Source: Oryzihumus sp036391795 (lineage in GTDB: Bacteria > Actinomycetota > Actinomycetes > Actinomycetales > Dermatophilaceae). Taken from it: DNA of 47,398 nucleotides. A program made the position numbers and the translations under genes. Positions 30,288-38,322 of this stretch are shown here, piece by piece (within the stretch, counting starts at the first letter, position 1; each line of letters begins with the position of its first letter). Under the pieces are notes generated by a model that was not told the origin of the DNA, ran no database searches, and saw only the letters and a list, made by a program, of their open reading frames with translations. The DNA lies in assembly GCF_036391795.1 (NCBI RefSeq), contig NZ_DASVZH010000186.1, positions 1-47,398 of the forward strand, read 5' to 3'.

Positions 30288-31636
30288 CCGACTCCCGGCA
30301 GTACGCCCACCTGTGGGGGACGGCCGAGCTCGGGTCGCTGTTCGAGGAACCGGCCCGGCTGCAGGCGTGGCTGGACGTGCTCGCCGCGCTGGCGACCACC
30401 CAGGCCCAGCTGGGGATGGTCCCGGCCGAAGCCGCCGCCGAGATCGCCACCCACGCGCGGGTCGACTCGCTCGACCTCGACCTGGTGGCCCAGCAGACCC
30501 GGATGACCTCGCACTCGATGCTCGGCCTGATCCGGGCGCTGCAGCACGTGCTCCCGGAGACCGCGCGGGAGCACGTCTACGCGGGCGCCACCGTGCAGGA
30601 CGTCACCGACACGTGGTTCGCCCTCGCCATGCGCGAGGTCGGCGCGCTCATCTGGCGCGACCTGCGCGCGATCGAGGACGCCCTGCTCGGGCTCGCCGTC
30701 ACTCACCGCGACACGGTCATGGCCGGGCGGACCCACGGCCAGCCGGGGGCGCCGATCACCTTCGGCTTCAAGGCGGCGTCCTGGGCCGACGAGGTTCGCC
30801 GCCACCTGGACCGGCTGCGGGAGGGACGGCCGCGCTGGCTGGTCGGACAGCTGGGTGGGGCCGTCGGGGTGCTCGGCTTCTTCGAGCCTCAGGGCCTGGC
30901 GCTGCGCGAGCAGTTCTGCGCGGAGCTGGGCCTGGGCGACCCGGGGATCTCGTGGCTGAGCTCGCGCGACCGGGTCGCCGAGTTCGGCGGCCTGCTGGCC
31001 ATGGTGTGCGGCACGCTGGCGCGGATCGGGACCGAGGTGCTCGAGCTGCAGCGACCCGAGATCGGCGAGCTGCGCGAACCGAGCACGGCCGAGGCGGTCA
31101 GCAGCATCACGATGCCGCACAAGCGCAACCCCGAGGGCAGCGAGCACCTCGACACCCTGGCCCGGCTGGTGCGCGCCAACGCCGGCGTCCTCGTCGAGGG
31201 CATGGTCGCGGTCCACGAGCGCGACGGCCGCGGCTGGAAGGCCGAGTGGTCGGCCTTCCCCGAGGTCTGCCTGCTGACGGGGGTGGCGCTCCAGGTCGCC
31301 CGCCGCCTGGTCTCCGGCCTCGAGGTGGACGTCGAGGCGATGCGGGTCAACCTGGAGAGCCACGGCGACCGGATCGCGTCCGAGCGCCTGCTCGCCGGGC
31401 TGGCCGGGAAGGTCGGGAAGCACACGGCGCAGCGGCTGATGCACGAGGTGCTCAGCCCCGGGACCGCGGACGTCACCCACGTCGTCGACGCACTCGTGGC
31501 CGCGGGCGCCGCCACGGAGCAGGACTGCCGCCGTTGGCTGGCCGTGCCCGCGACCGGGGCCGCGGGCACGATGGTGGACATCGTGGTCAGCCGGGCCCGC
31601 GCGGCCCGCGACGCGGAGCCGGACCGATGGCCGTGA
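30272..31636 (+). CDS. Aspartase/fumarase-superfamily lyase, adenylosuccinate lyase-like (XcbC/XcbD-type)
   Basis: A 454-residue all-helical lyase. The superfamily signature SSITMPHKRNPEGSE contains the mobile catalytic serine loop; upstream regions GATVQDVTDT and RTHGQPGAPITFGFKAA match conserved regions two and one. The protein is close to adenylosuccinate lyase/carboxymuconate cycloisomerase, but the locus encodes no purine genes. In Xanthobacter, XcbC1 (phosphosulfolactate phosphate-lyase) and XcbD1 are both AFS-superfamily proteins; which role this one has cannot be settled by eye. GTG 30272 has GGGAG five bases upstream; 30260 is an alternative. Confidence 0.86.
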   Translation: MGTRLTDSRQYAHLWGTAELGSLFEEPARLQAWLDVLAALATTQAQLGMVPAEAAAEIATHARVDSLDLDLVAQQTRMTSHSMLGLIRALQHVLPETAREHVYAGATVQDVTDTWFALAMREVGALIWRDLRAIEDALLGLAVTHRDTVMAGRTHGQPGAPITFGFKAASWADEVRRHLDRLREGRPRWLVGQLGGAVGVLGFFEPQGLALREQFCAELGLGDPGISWLSSRDRVAEFGGLLAMVCGTLARIGTEVLELQRPEIGELREPSTAEAVSSITMPHKRNPEGSEHLDTLARLVRANAGVLVEGMVAVHERDGRGWKAEWSAFPEVCLLTGVALQVARRLVSGLEVDVEAMRVNLESHGDRIASERLLAGLAGKVGKHTAQRLMHEVLSPGTADVTHVVDALVAAGAATEQDCRRWLAVPATGAAGTMVDIVVSRARAARDAEPDRWP

Positions 31637-32601
31637 CCCTGGCCCGGGCCTCGCTGGCGACCCTGCCCACCCCGTTCGTCCGGGCCCGCGGGCTGGAAGG
31701 AGCGTTGGCAGCCGGGCCGATCTACCTCAAGCGCGACGACCTGACCGGCTTCGGCGTCGCCGGCAACAAGGCTCGGGCCCTGGAGTTCCTCATCGGCGAC
31801 GCGGTGGCGCGCCGGGCCGACGTGCTGGTCTCCGCAGGGAGCCCGTCCTCGAGCTTCTGCGCGGCGGCGGCGATGGCCGCCTCCACCGCCGGCCTGGCGT
31901 GCGAGCTGCTGTTCAGCGGGCCGGCCCCCACCACCCCCACGGTGAACCTCGCCCTGGCCCGCGCGGCCGGCGCGCGGTTGCACTTCGACGCCGCCCCGAG
32001 CCGCGAGCAGCTGGACGACGCCGTCGCGGAGCACGCGACGCGACTGACGGCCCGGGGCCACCGACCGTATGCCGTGCCCCGCGGCGGTGCCACCGGGGTC
32101 GGTGCCGCCGGGTACGCCTGCGCCGCAAGGGAGCTCGCCGAACAGTGTGCCGCGGCGGGGGTCTCGCCCTCGGTCGTCGTCGTCGCGACCGGTTCCGGGG
32201 GCACGCAAGGCGGCCTGGTGGCCGGGCAGGTGGGTTTCGAGCTGCCGTGGCGGGTGCTCGGCGCGTCGGTCAGCCGCGAGCCCGAGGAGGCCCACGCCCA
32301 GGTGCTGGGCATCGCCGGCGAGTGCGCGCGGCTGCTGGGCCTGACTCCCCCGGTCGGCACCGACGTCGAGCTCCACGACTGCCGCGGCCCCGGCTTCGGC
32401 GTGCCCTCGGAGGACGACCGGACCAGCGCGGCGATCGCCCTGCGCCACGAGGGGCTGCTCCTGGACCCCTACTACGGGGCCAAGGCGATGAGCCTGCTGC
32501 GCCGGGAGATCCGCGACGGCACACCGGCACCGGTCGTCTTCTGGCACACCGGGGGCGTCGCCGCTGCCCTGTCCGCCCTCGTCCAGGGAGCACAGCCATG
32601 A
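31627..32601 (+). CDS. PLP-dependent enzyme, D-cysteine desulfhydrase/ACC deaminase family (CoM synthase XcbE-type)
   Basis: A 324-residue fold-type II PLP enzyme. PLP-binding Lys48 lies in GFGVAGNKARALEFL; the phosphate loop is ATGSGGTQGGLVAG. The opening LPTPFVRARGLEGALAAGPIYLKRDDLTG is diagnostic of the D-cysteine desulfhydrase/ACC deaminase group. The bacterial CoM synthase XcbE1 is exactly such an enzyme, releasing CoM, pyruvate and ammonia from sulfoethylcysteine. Placement between two AFS lyases in the ComA operon supports that role. The ATG at 31627 overlaps the preceding gene by ten bases. A D-cysteine desulfhydrase function is the alternative. Confidence 0.87.
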   Translation: MAVTLARASLATLPTPFVRARGLEGALAAGPIYLKRDDLTGFGVAGNKARALEFLIGDAVARRADVLVSAGSPSSSFCAAAAMAASTAGLACELLFSGPAPTTPTVNLALARAAGARLHFDAAPSREQLDDAVAEHATRLTARGHRPYAVPRGGATGVGAAGYACAARELAEQCAAAGVSPSVVVVATGSGGTQGGLVAGQVGFELPWRVLGASVSREPEEAHAQVLGIAGECARLLGLTPPVGTDVELHDCRGPGFGVPSEDDRTSAAIALRHEGLLLDPYYGAKAMSLLRREIRDGTPAPVVFWHTGGVAAALSALVQGAQP

Positions 32602-34103
32602 ACGCTCGCCCACGACGCAGCGGTCCGCCCGTCGGCTCGGCAGCCCCGGAGCTGGTCGAGAGCGGCTTCACCCTCGAGAACGCCGACGCGCCGTTCCTGC
32701 ACGACGGGCTCAACCTGGCCGACATCGCGCACGTGCTCGACCTGCGCCGGCGTGGCGTCATCCCGGAGGCGGCGGCGCGAGACCTGCAACGCGTCCTGCT
32801 GGAGGTCCACGGCACCGACGCCGCGCGCTTCCCCTACGACCCGGCGCTCGGCGAGCCGTACAACTCGCGGGAGCACTACTTCGTCGAGCGCCTGGGGGAC
32901 GTGGCCGGCTGGCTGCACGCCGGACGGCCCAGGCGGGAGGCGGCGCGCATCGCGCTACGGCTCTACGTCCGGCGCCAGCTGCTCGACCTCGTCGACGAGG
33001 TGGCCGCGTTCGCCCGCGAGGCCACCGACCTGGCGGGCCGGCACGTCGCGACGTTGATGCCGGACCAGACGTACCTGCAGCAGGCGCAGCCGTCGACGTT
33101 CGGCCACTACGTCCTCTCCTTCGCCTACCCGGCACTGAGGGACGGCCAGCGGCTGCTGGACGCACTGGGGTGGGTCAACCGCAGCCCCGGCGGCGCCGGC
33201 TGCGTGAACGGCACCCGGTTGCTCGACGACCGGTCCTTCATCGCCGCCGCGTTGGGCTTCGACGACGTCATCGAGCACACGCGGGACGCGATGTGGCAGA
33301 TCGACGGGCTCATCCACGTGCTGGCCACCGCCGCCAGCCTGCTCTCGACCTTGAGCAAGCTGGCCGAGGACCTGGAGATCTGGTCGAGCAGCGAGTTCGA
33401 CTTCGTCGACCTCGACGACGGCTACACCCGCGCGAGCATCCTGATGCCGCAGAAGCGCAACCCCTACGCGCTCTCGATCGTGCGCGGCGCCTCCGGGGTG
33501 GTCATCGGCCGGCTCACCGGCTTCCTCGCGGTGGCCAAGAGCCCGTCTGCGCGCAGCGACAACCTGATCTTCGCCTACGGCGAGGTGCCGAGAGCCCTGG
33601 ACCTGTCCACACGCGTGACGCGGCTGATGAGTGGCGTGGTCCGCACGCTGCACGTCAACGCCGCGCGCATGGCCCAGGAGCTCGACGCCGGCTACACCCA
33701 GGCGACGGACCTGTGCGAGCACATCGTCCAGACCTGCGGCGTCGACTACCGCAGCGCCTACGTGGTGGTGGGCCGGACCGTCCGCGAGGCCAGCCGTCGG
33801 GGCATCCCTGGGCGGGCCATCACCGGCGAGATGCTCGACGAGGTCGCCCGCGCCGAGACGGGACGCTCGTGGGGGCTGGCCGGGCGCGACCTGGCCGAGG
33901 TCCTCGACCCCGGGGCCATCGTGGCCTCCCGGACCGGGACCGGAGGGGCCGCACCCCCTGCCGTCCGGGCCATGGTGGCGCAGTGCCGGCAGGAGGCGGG
34001 CGACCTCGAGGGCACGGTCCGTGGTCGCCGGCAGGACCTCGACGAGGCCACCGCGCTGCTGCTGGAGCGGGCGCGTGAGCTGGCCGGGACGGGTGTGGCG
34101 TGA
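32598..34103 (+). CDS. Aspartase/fumarase-superfamily lyase, argininosuccinate lyase-like (XcbC/XcbD-type)
   Basis: A 501-residue lyase resembling argininosuccinate lyase. It shows EPYNSREHYFVERLG, MPDQTYLQQAQPSTFGHYVLSFA and the signature ASILMPQKRNPYALS, where the usual GSSIMPQK is altered to ASILMPQK. It also has an extra C-terminal helical region (SWGLAGRDLAEVLDPGAIVASRTGTGGAAPPAVRAMV). The ATG at 32598 overlaps the PLP gene stop (ATGA). It lacks arginine-biosynthesis neighbours, so a sulfo-substrate (phosphosulfolactate elimination or cysteine addition to sulfoacrylate) is more likely. It is the second AFS lyase of the operon, like the XcbC1/XcbD1 pair. Confidence 0.87.
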   Translation: MNARPRRSGPPVGSAAPELVESGFTLENADAPFLHDGLNLADIAHVLDLRRRGVIPEAAARDLQRVLLEVHGTDAARFPYDPALGEPYNSREHYFVERLGDVAGWLHAGRPRREAARIALRLYVRRQLLDLVDEVAAFAREATDLAGRHVATLMPDQTYLQQAQPSTFGHYVLSFAYPALRDGQRLLDALGWVNRSPGGAGCVNGTRLLDDRSFIAAALGFDDVIEHTRDAMWQIDGLIHVLATAASLLSTLSKLAEDLEIWSSSEFDFVDLDDGYTRASILMPQKRNPYALSIVRGASGVVIGRLTGFLAVAKSPSARSDNLIFAYGEVPRALDLSTRVTRLMSGVVRTLHVNAARMAQELDAGYTQATDLCEHIVQTCGVDYRSAYVVVGRTVREASRRGIPGRAITGEMLDEVARAETGRSWGLAGRDLAEVLDPGAIVASRTGTGGAAPPAVRAMVAQCRQEAGDLEGTVRGRRQDLDEATALLLERARELAGTGVA

Positions 34104-35515
34104 TGACGACGCCCGAGCCGCGGGTCAGGCTGCCTGAGGACGTCGAGGTGGTCAACGTGGGGCTCACGCGGTTCGCCGACGCGGTGCGGGACCAGGCCGT
34201 GCCGGTGCAGCAGGTCGACTGGCGGATCCCGGCCGGCGGCGACCCGGCGATGGTCGACGCCCTGGAGCGCCTCCAGGGCGAGCGTGGCGAGGCGATCGAC
34301 CGGGCCAACGCCGAGGTGGTGCGCCGCCTCGACCAGGGCGTGCCGCTGCTGGTCGGCTGCGAGCCGGCGGAGGCAGTCCTCCCGAATCTCTCGGGCCGGG
34401 TGCTCCTGCACTGCGGGCCGGCCCTCGCCTGGGCGGACGCGTGCGACCCGCTGCGCCGGTCCCTGCGTTCCGCCACGGTCGCCGAGGGCTGGGCACGGGA
34501 CGTGCCCGGCGCCGACCGCCTGCTGGAGGCGGGCGGGGTAGCCCTGGAACCGGCATACCGGCATGACGTCGTCCTGCCGATGGCCACGGCCATCGGCCCC
34601 ACGCAGCCGCTGTTCGCGGTGGACAACCCAAACGGTGGCACCCGCGCGTTCGCGCCGCTGAACCAGGGCTCGGGCGACACGGCCTGGTTCGGGCGGGACA
34701 CGCCCGGCGCGGTCGAGCGGCTGGTCTTCCTCAAGGACGTCGCCGGGCCCCTGCTGCGCGAGGTGCTCCAGCACTCCGGGCCGCTGGACCTGTTCGCCCT
34801 TGCGTCCCAGGGGCTCCAGATGGGCGACGACGTCCACCTGCGCACCCAGGCCTCCACCAACCTGCTGATCCGCACCCTGCTGCCCCACCTCGTGGCGCTG
34901 CCCGGCGACGGGCGGGTCGAGCTGGCCCGCTTCCTGTCCGGCAACCACCTGTTCTTCCTCAACCTGGCGATGGCGGCGGCCAAGGCCGTCGCGCTGTGGG
35001 CCGAGCAGATCGAGGGGTCGAGTGTCGTCACCATGATGTGCCGCAACGGGACGTCGTTCGGCATCCGGCTCGCCGGCTCGGCGGAGGTGCACCTGGCGCC
35101 CGCGCCACCGGTGGCCGAGGCCCTGTACTACCCCGGTCACGGCCCGGAGGACAGCGCGCCGGACATCGGCGACAGCGCCGTGCTCGAGCTCGTCGGCCTC
35201 GGGGCCGCGGCCGCCGCGGGCTCGCCTGCGGTCGCCGGGTTCCTCGGCGGCACCATGTCCGCCGCGGCGGCGCTGACCCGGCAGATGCAGGCCGTCTGCG
35301 TCACCCAGAGCACCCGCTTCAAGCTCCCGACATGGCACAACGCGGGGACCCCGCTCGGCGTGGACGTCCGCTCCGTCGTGGAGCTCGACACAACGCCCCG
35401 GGTCACCACCGGCATCCTGGACGCCACCTCCGGGACCGGACAGGTGGGTGCCGGGGTCGCGTCGGCTCCCCTGGCCTGCTTCCGCGCCGCCGTCACCGCC
35501 CTGGCGCAGCAGTGA
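34103..35515 (+). CDS. DUF1116 (YlbE/AllG-like) protein
   Basis: A 470-residue DUF1116 protein. Recognisable blocks are PMATAIGPTQPLFAVDNPNGGTRAFAPLNQGSG, FLSGNHLFFLNLAMAAAKAVAL, GSSVVTMMCRNGTSFGIRLAG, and the C-terminal FKLPTWHNAGTPLGVDVRSVVELDTTPRVTTGILDATSGTGQVGAGVA. In E. coli, YlbE is the AllG subunit of oxamate carbamoyltransferase, with FdrA (AllF). Here it is co-transcribed with the CoM genes, while fdrA is about 10 kb away on the other strand. It may bind an acyl or carbamoyl group in a FdrA-DUF1116 complex. ATG 34103 overlaps the preceding stop by one base. Confidence 0.87.
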   Translation: MTTPEPRVRLPEDVEVVNVGLTRFADAVRDQAVPVQQVDWRIPAGGDPAMVDALERLQGERGEAIDRANAEVVRRLDQGVPLLVGCEPAEAVLPNLSGRVLLHCGPALAWADACDPLRRSLRSATVAEGWARDVPGADRLLEAGGVALEPAYRHDVVLPMATAIGPTQPLFAVDNPNGGTRAFAPLNQGSGDTAWFGRDTPGAVERLVFLKDVAGPLLREVLQHSGPLDLFALASQGLQMGDDVHLRTQASTNLLIRTLLPHLVALPGDGRVELARFLSGNHLFFLNLAMAAAKAVALWAEQIEGSSVVTMMCRNGTSFGIRLAGSAEVHLAPAPPVAEALYYPGHGPEDSAPDIGDSAVLELVGLGAAAAAGSPAVAGFLGGTMSAAAALTRQMQAVCVTQSTRFKLPTWHNAGTPLGVDVRSVVELDTTPRVTTGILDATSGTGQVGAGVASAPLACFRAAVTALAQQ

Positions 35516-35931
35516 GCGGGTCGCAGCGGTCCGTGGCCGCCCGGTGGGACGGCGGCCTGCGGGCGGTGGTCCGGGCCGGGGACTTCGACCTCGTCGTCGA
35601 CGAGCCGCCGACGGCCGGCGGCAGCGGCACCGGCCCGCAGCCCACCGACCTCTTCCTCGCCTCCGTCGCCTCGTGCTTCCTGCTCGCCCTCCTCTATGCG
35701 GCGGGCAAGGCGGGGATCGAGCTGCCGGGTCTGGAGGTCCGGGCGACAGGGACGTATGCCGGCCTGTCGTTCGCCCGGATCGACCTCGCCGTCTCCTCCG
35801 CGATCCCCGCCAAGCTGCTCGAACCGCTCGTCCCCGTCGCCGAACGCGTCTGCTACGTGACCAACACGCTGCGGGAGGTGCCCTCACTCGGCATACAGGT
35901 GGCTGGTCCGGACGAGCCGCCGCTGCTCTGA
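35512..35931 (+). CDS. OsmC-family peroxidase-like protein
   Basis: A 139-residue OsmC/Ohr fold protein with the two redox cysteines in place: Cys55 in LFLASVASCFLLAL and Cys114 in VAERVCYVTNTL. OsmC proteins reduce organic hydroperoxides using a thiol, or bind thiol adducts. The GTG at 35512 overlaps the DUF1116 stop (GTGA), so it ends the CoM operon. A peroxidase or thiol-adduct role specific to CoM is possible. It is followed by a CoA-disulfide-reductase-like flavoprotein. Confidence 0.9.
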   Translation: MSGSQRSVAARWDGGLRAVVRAGDFDLVVDEPPTAGGSGTGPQPTDLFLASVASCFLLALLYAAGKAGIELPGLEVRATGTYAGLSFARIDLAVSSAIPAKLLEPLVPVAERVCYVTNTLREVPSLGIQVAGPDEPPLL

Positions 35932-36054
35932 CGGACCACCCCGGACCTCGTCCCGACGGCTCTTCCGCTTTGCGGGGGCTGACACTATCGTGACCAGAAG
36001 TTGCCGATACTAAACGGCATCCATCCTCCGGACGTCTGGCCGAGGGGAGCGCTC

Positions 36055-37395
36055 GTGCCACACAGGATCCTGGTCATCGGAGGCGGGGCCGCGGGGATCG
36101 GCGCCGCCGGTGGGGTCAAGGCCGCAGACCCGCGCAACGAGGTCACCGTCTACACCGAGTTCGAGGACGTGGGCTACAGCCCGTGCGGGATCCCCTACGT
36201 CCACGGCAAGGAGATCGACAGCTTCGAGCGCCTCTTCCTGGCCCAGAAGGAGGCCTACGTCCAGGCCGGGATCGACGTGCACTACGAGACCTGGGTCAGC
36301 TCGATCGACCTGCACCGCAAGGTGATCGACGTCGTCGGCGAGGGCGAGGTCCCCTGGGACCGCCTCGTGGTCGCGACCGGCTTCGAGTACTCCGACCCGG
36401 GCGTGCCCGGCGGGCGGCTCGACGGCCTCTACTACGTCAAGAACATCCGGCGGGCCATGGAGTGGGACAAGGTCCTGGACACCGTCCGCTCGGCTGTCGT
36501 GGTGCACGCCACGCCGCTGGGTCTGGAGATGACCACGGCACTCGCCCACCGGGGGATCGACACCCACCTCGTCGACCCGCAGCCCTGGGCGCTGGCCGAC
36601 GTGGTGGACCCGGACATCATCGCGCCGGTGCAGGACTCCTGGCAGGAGATGGGCGTGCACCTGCACTTCAACACCACGCTCACCTCCTTCAACGGCACCC
36701 AGAGACTCCAGTCGGTCGGCACGACGGGCGGTGAGATCCCGGCAGACCTCGCCGTCCTCAGCACCCACAAGCAACCCAACGTGACCCTCGCCGCCCGGGC
36801 CGGCCTGAGGACCGGGCCGACGGGCGGCCTGGTCGTCAACGAGCGCATGGCCACGTCGGCGCCCGACGTCTACGCCGCCGGGGACTGCGCCGAGCTGCCG
36901 CACGGCGTGACCCGGGTGGGCGTGACCGGGCTGACCGGCAGCCACGCCTACGCGCAGGGCAAGGTGGCGGGGTTCAACGCCGGCGGCGGGACGAAGCGCT
37001 ACCAGCCGGTCTACGTGCCGTGGGGAACGCCGGCGGGCAAGTGGGTCATCGGTGGCGCCTCCTTCGGCGAGACGCTGGCCACCGCGCTCGGCCTTCCCTT
37101 CGTCGTGGGCCGCGCGGAGGGGATCTCCCGGGCCCGCTACTACCCGGGCGTGCGGCCCGTCAGGGTCAAGCTGCTCGCGGAGCCCGAGCAGCTGCGCCTC
37201 ATCGGGGCGCAGATGGTCGGCCAGGAAGGCATCAAGGAACGCGCCGACTTCCTCGCCACGGCGGTGAAGTTCGGGCTGACGCTGCGCGACCTCGCGGCCA
37301 TGGAGAACGTCTACTCCCCCGCCATCGGCGCCCTCAACGAGCCCATCGTGCTGGCGGCGCAGAACGGCCTGGACACCCTCGCCGGTGGAGGGTGA
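36055..37395 (+). CDS. FAD-dependent pyridine nucleotide-disulfide oxidoreductase, CoA-disulfide-reductase-like
   Basis: A 446-residue flavoprotein. The FAD-binding motif ILVIGGGAAGIGAA is followed by the single active-site Cys44 in GYSPCGIPY, as in CoA disulfide reductase and NADH oxidases, then the second FAD block TSAPDVYAAGDCAE and a dimerisation domain of usual length. The classical NAD(P)H glycine motif is degraded (VVVHATPLGLEMTTALA), which is odd. GTG 36055 follows AGGGGAGC. After a CoM operon, reduction of a CoM-containing disulfide, or a 2-ketopropyl-CoM-like activity, is an attractive hypothesis. A persulfide reductase function is the alternative. Confidence 0.82.
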   Translation: MPHRILVIGGGAAGIGAAGGVKAADPRNEVTVYTEFEDVGYSPCGIPYVHGKEIDSFERLFLAQKEAYVQAGIDVHYETWVSSIDLHRKVIDVVGEGEVPWDRLVVATGFEYSDPGVPGGRLDGLYYVKNIRRAMEWDKVLDTVRSAVVVHATPLGLEMTTALAHRGIDTHLVDPQPWALADVVDPDIIAPVQDSWQEMGVHLHFNTTLTSFNGTQRLQSVGTTGGEIPADLAVLSTHKQPNVTLAARAGLRTGPTGGLVVNERMATSAPDVYAAGDCAELPHGVTRVGVTGLTGSHAYAQGKVAGFNAGGGTKRYQPVYVPWGTPAGKWVIGGASFGETLATALGLPFVVGRAEGISRARYYPGVRPVRVKLLAEPEQLRLIGAQMVGQEGIKERADFLATAVKFGLTLRDLAAMENVYSPAIGALNEPIVLAAQNGLDTLAGGG

Positions 37396-37396
37396 C

Positions 37397-37663
37397 GTGC
37401 CCGTCTCCCAGTGGCTGCGCCACCACGCCGAGCACCAGCTGCTCGTCTTCGCCCAGGACCAGGTGGGGCGGCAGTACGGCGGGGCCCGGCCTCGCCCTCC
37501 CCACCGGCCGGGCGAGCTGTTCTGGCAACGGGTCTTCGCTCCCGCCTACCACCTCGTGCCCTGGTCGATCCGGAGGAGGGTGCTGTGGGCGATGCCCGGC
37601 AGCCACCGCCAGCAGTGGACCTCCTGGGCGCACCCTCCGGGCCGCCGGCCGCCGGGGGTCTAG
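37397..37663 (+). CDS. Small basic uncharacterised protein (88 aa)
   Basis: An 88-residue basic protein I do not recognise, with a Trp/Arg/His-rich core (QWLRHHAEHQLLVFAQDQVGRQYGGARPRPP, FWQRVFAPAYHLVPWSIRRRVLWAMPGSHRQQWTSW). The GTG at 37397 starts one base after the flavoprotein stop; GTG 37385 is an alternative. The C-terminal half could be an amphipathic, membrane-peripheral helix. No cysteine is present, so it is not an electron carrier. It belongs to the flavoprotein operon. Confidence 0.65.
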   Translation: MPVSQWLRHHAEHQLLVFAQDQVGRQYGGARPRPPHRPGELFWQRVFAPAYHLVPWSIRRRVLWAMPGSHRQQWTSWAHPPGRRPPGV

Positions 37664-37726
37664 CCCGTCGCCGGCGCCCGCCGCCCACGAAGGCCACACG
37701 CACCACCGCAAGAATGGAGAACCGCC

Positions 37727-38212
37727 ATGGCACAGATCGTCGGAGAACGGGTCAAGATCGGTGACGCCATCGTCGACTACGAGGACAAGGTCTTCGAGGA
37801 CATCCAGGCCGAACCGGGCGAGCAGGCCTGGATCATGATGCACACGGTGCCGTTCGAGGGCTCGGTCGGGCTGGTGAACATGCTCACGGCGACGCGAATC
37901 CGCCGCAAGGGCTTCGACACCCACCTGGTGCTCTACGGGCCCGGCTCCCTCATGGCCGCCGCCACGCGTGGGTACCCCAGGGTCGGCGACGAGGCGTTCC
38001 CCGGGGAGCAGCAGTACAACAAGCAGCTGCGCACGTTCATGGACGAGGGTGGCCACGTGTACGCGTGCCGGTTCTCTGCGGCAGCCCTCTACGGGATGCG
38101 CGAGATCGACATGATGGAAGGCGTACGGCCGATCAACCCGCTGGACGTCCTCGACGCCGTGCTCACCGCCCGCCGGGCGGGTGCGCTGCTCATGCAGACC
38201 TGGACCGTGTGA
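37727..38212 (+). CDS. MSMEG_0572/Sll0783 (NitB)-family nitrogen-starvation response protein
   Basis: A 161-residue protein of the MSMEG_0572/Sll0783 family, which in cyanobacteria is induced on nitrogen starvation and which heads Nit1C clusters as NitB. Family features are EQAWIMMHTVPFEGSVGLVNMLTATRIRRKGFDTHLVLYGPGS, GDEAFPGEQQYNKQLRTFMDEGGHVYACRFSAAALYGM and EGVRPINPLDVLDAVLTA; the fold is DsrE-like. Cys in VYACRF is conserved. The ATG at 37727 has GGAG nine bases upstream. It is the fourth Nit1C-type gene of this locus; the nitrilase NitC is missing. Confidence 0.9.
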   Translation: MAQIVGERVKIGDAIVDYEDKVFEDIQAEPGEQAWIMMHTVPFEGSVGLVNMLTATRIRRKGFDTHLVLYGPGSLMAAATRGYPRVGDEAFPGEQQYNKQLRTFMDEGGHVYACRFSAAALYGMREIDMMEGVRPINPLDVLDAVLTARRAGALLMQTWTV

Positions 38213-38230
38213 CCGGTCGCAGGGTTTCCC

Positions 38231-38255
38231 GGCAGGCGGGCTGGGGCCGCCTGCC
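38231..38255 (+). terminator. Hairpin between nitB-like and amidohydrolase genes
   Basis: A nine-base perfect stem, GGCAGGCGG (38231-38239) with CCGCCTGCC (38247-38255), with a seven-base loop and no T-tract. It lies 19 bases after the stop and may terminate or attenuate transcription into the amidohydrolase gene. Confidence 0.45.
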
Positions 38256-38322
38256 CACCACCTGTCTCGACCTGAGCCGGCGAGCGGAGCCGGCCGGTTG
38301 AGCCGTACGGAAGGGGCGGACG

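Noticed and set aside
32598..34103. Genuine arginine-pathway argininosuccinate lyase
   Set aside because: The signature serine loop is altered (ASILMPQK), there are no arginine genes, and it is embedded in a ComA-PLP-lyase operon.
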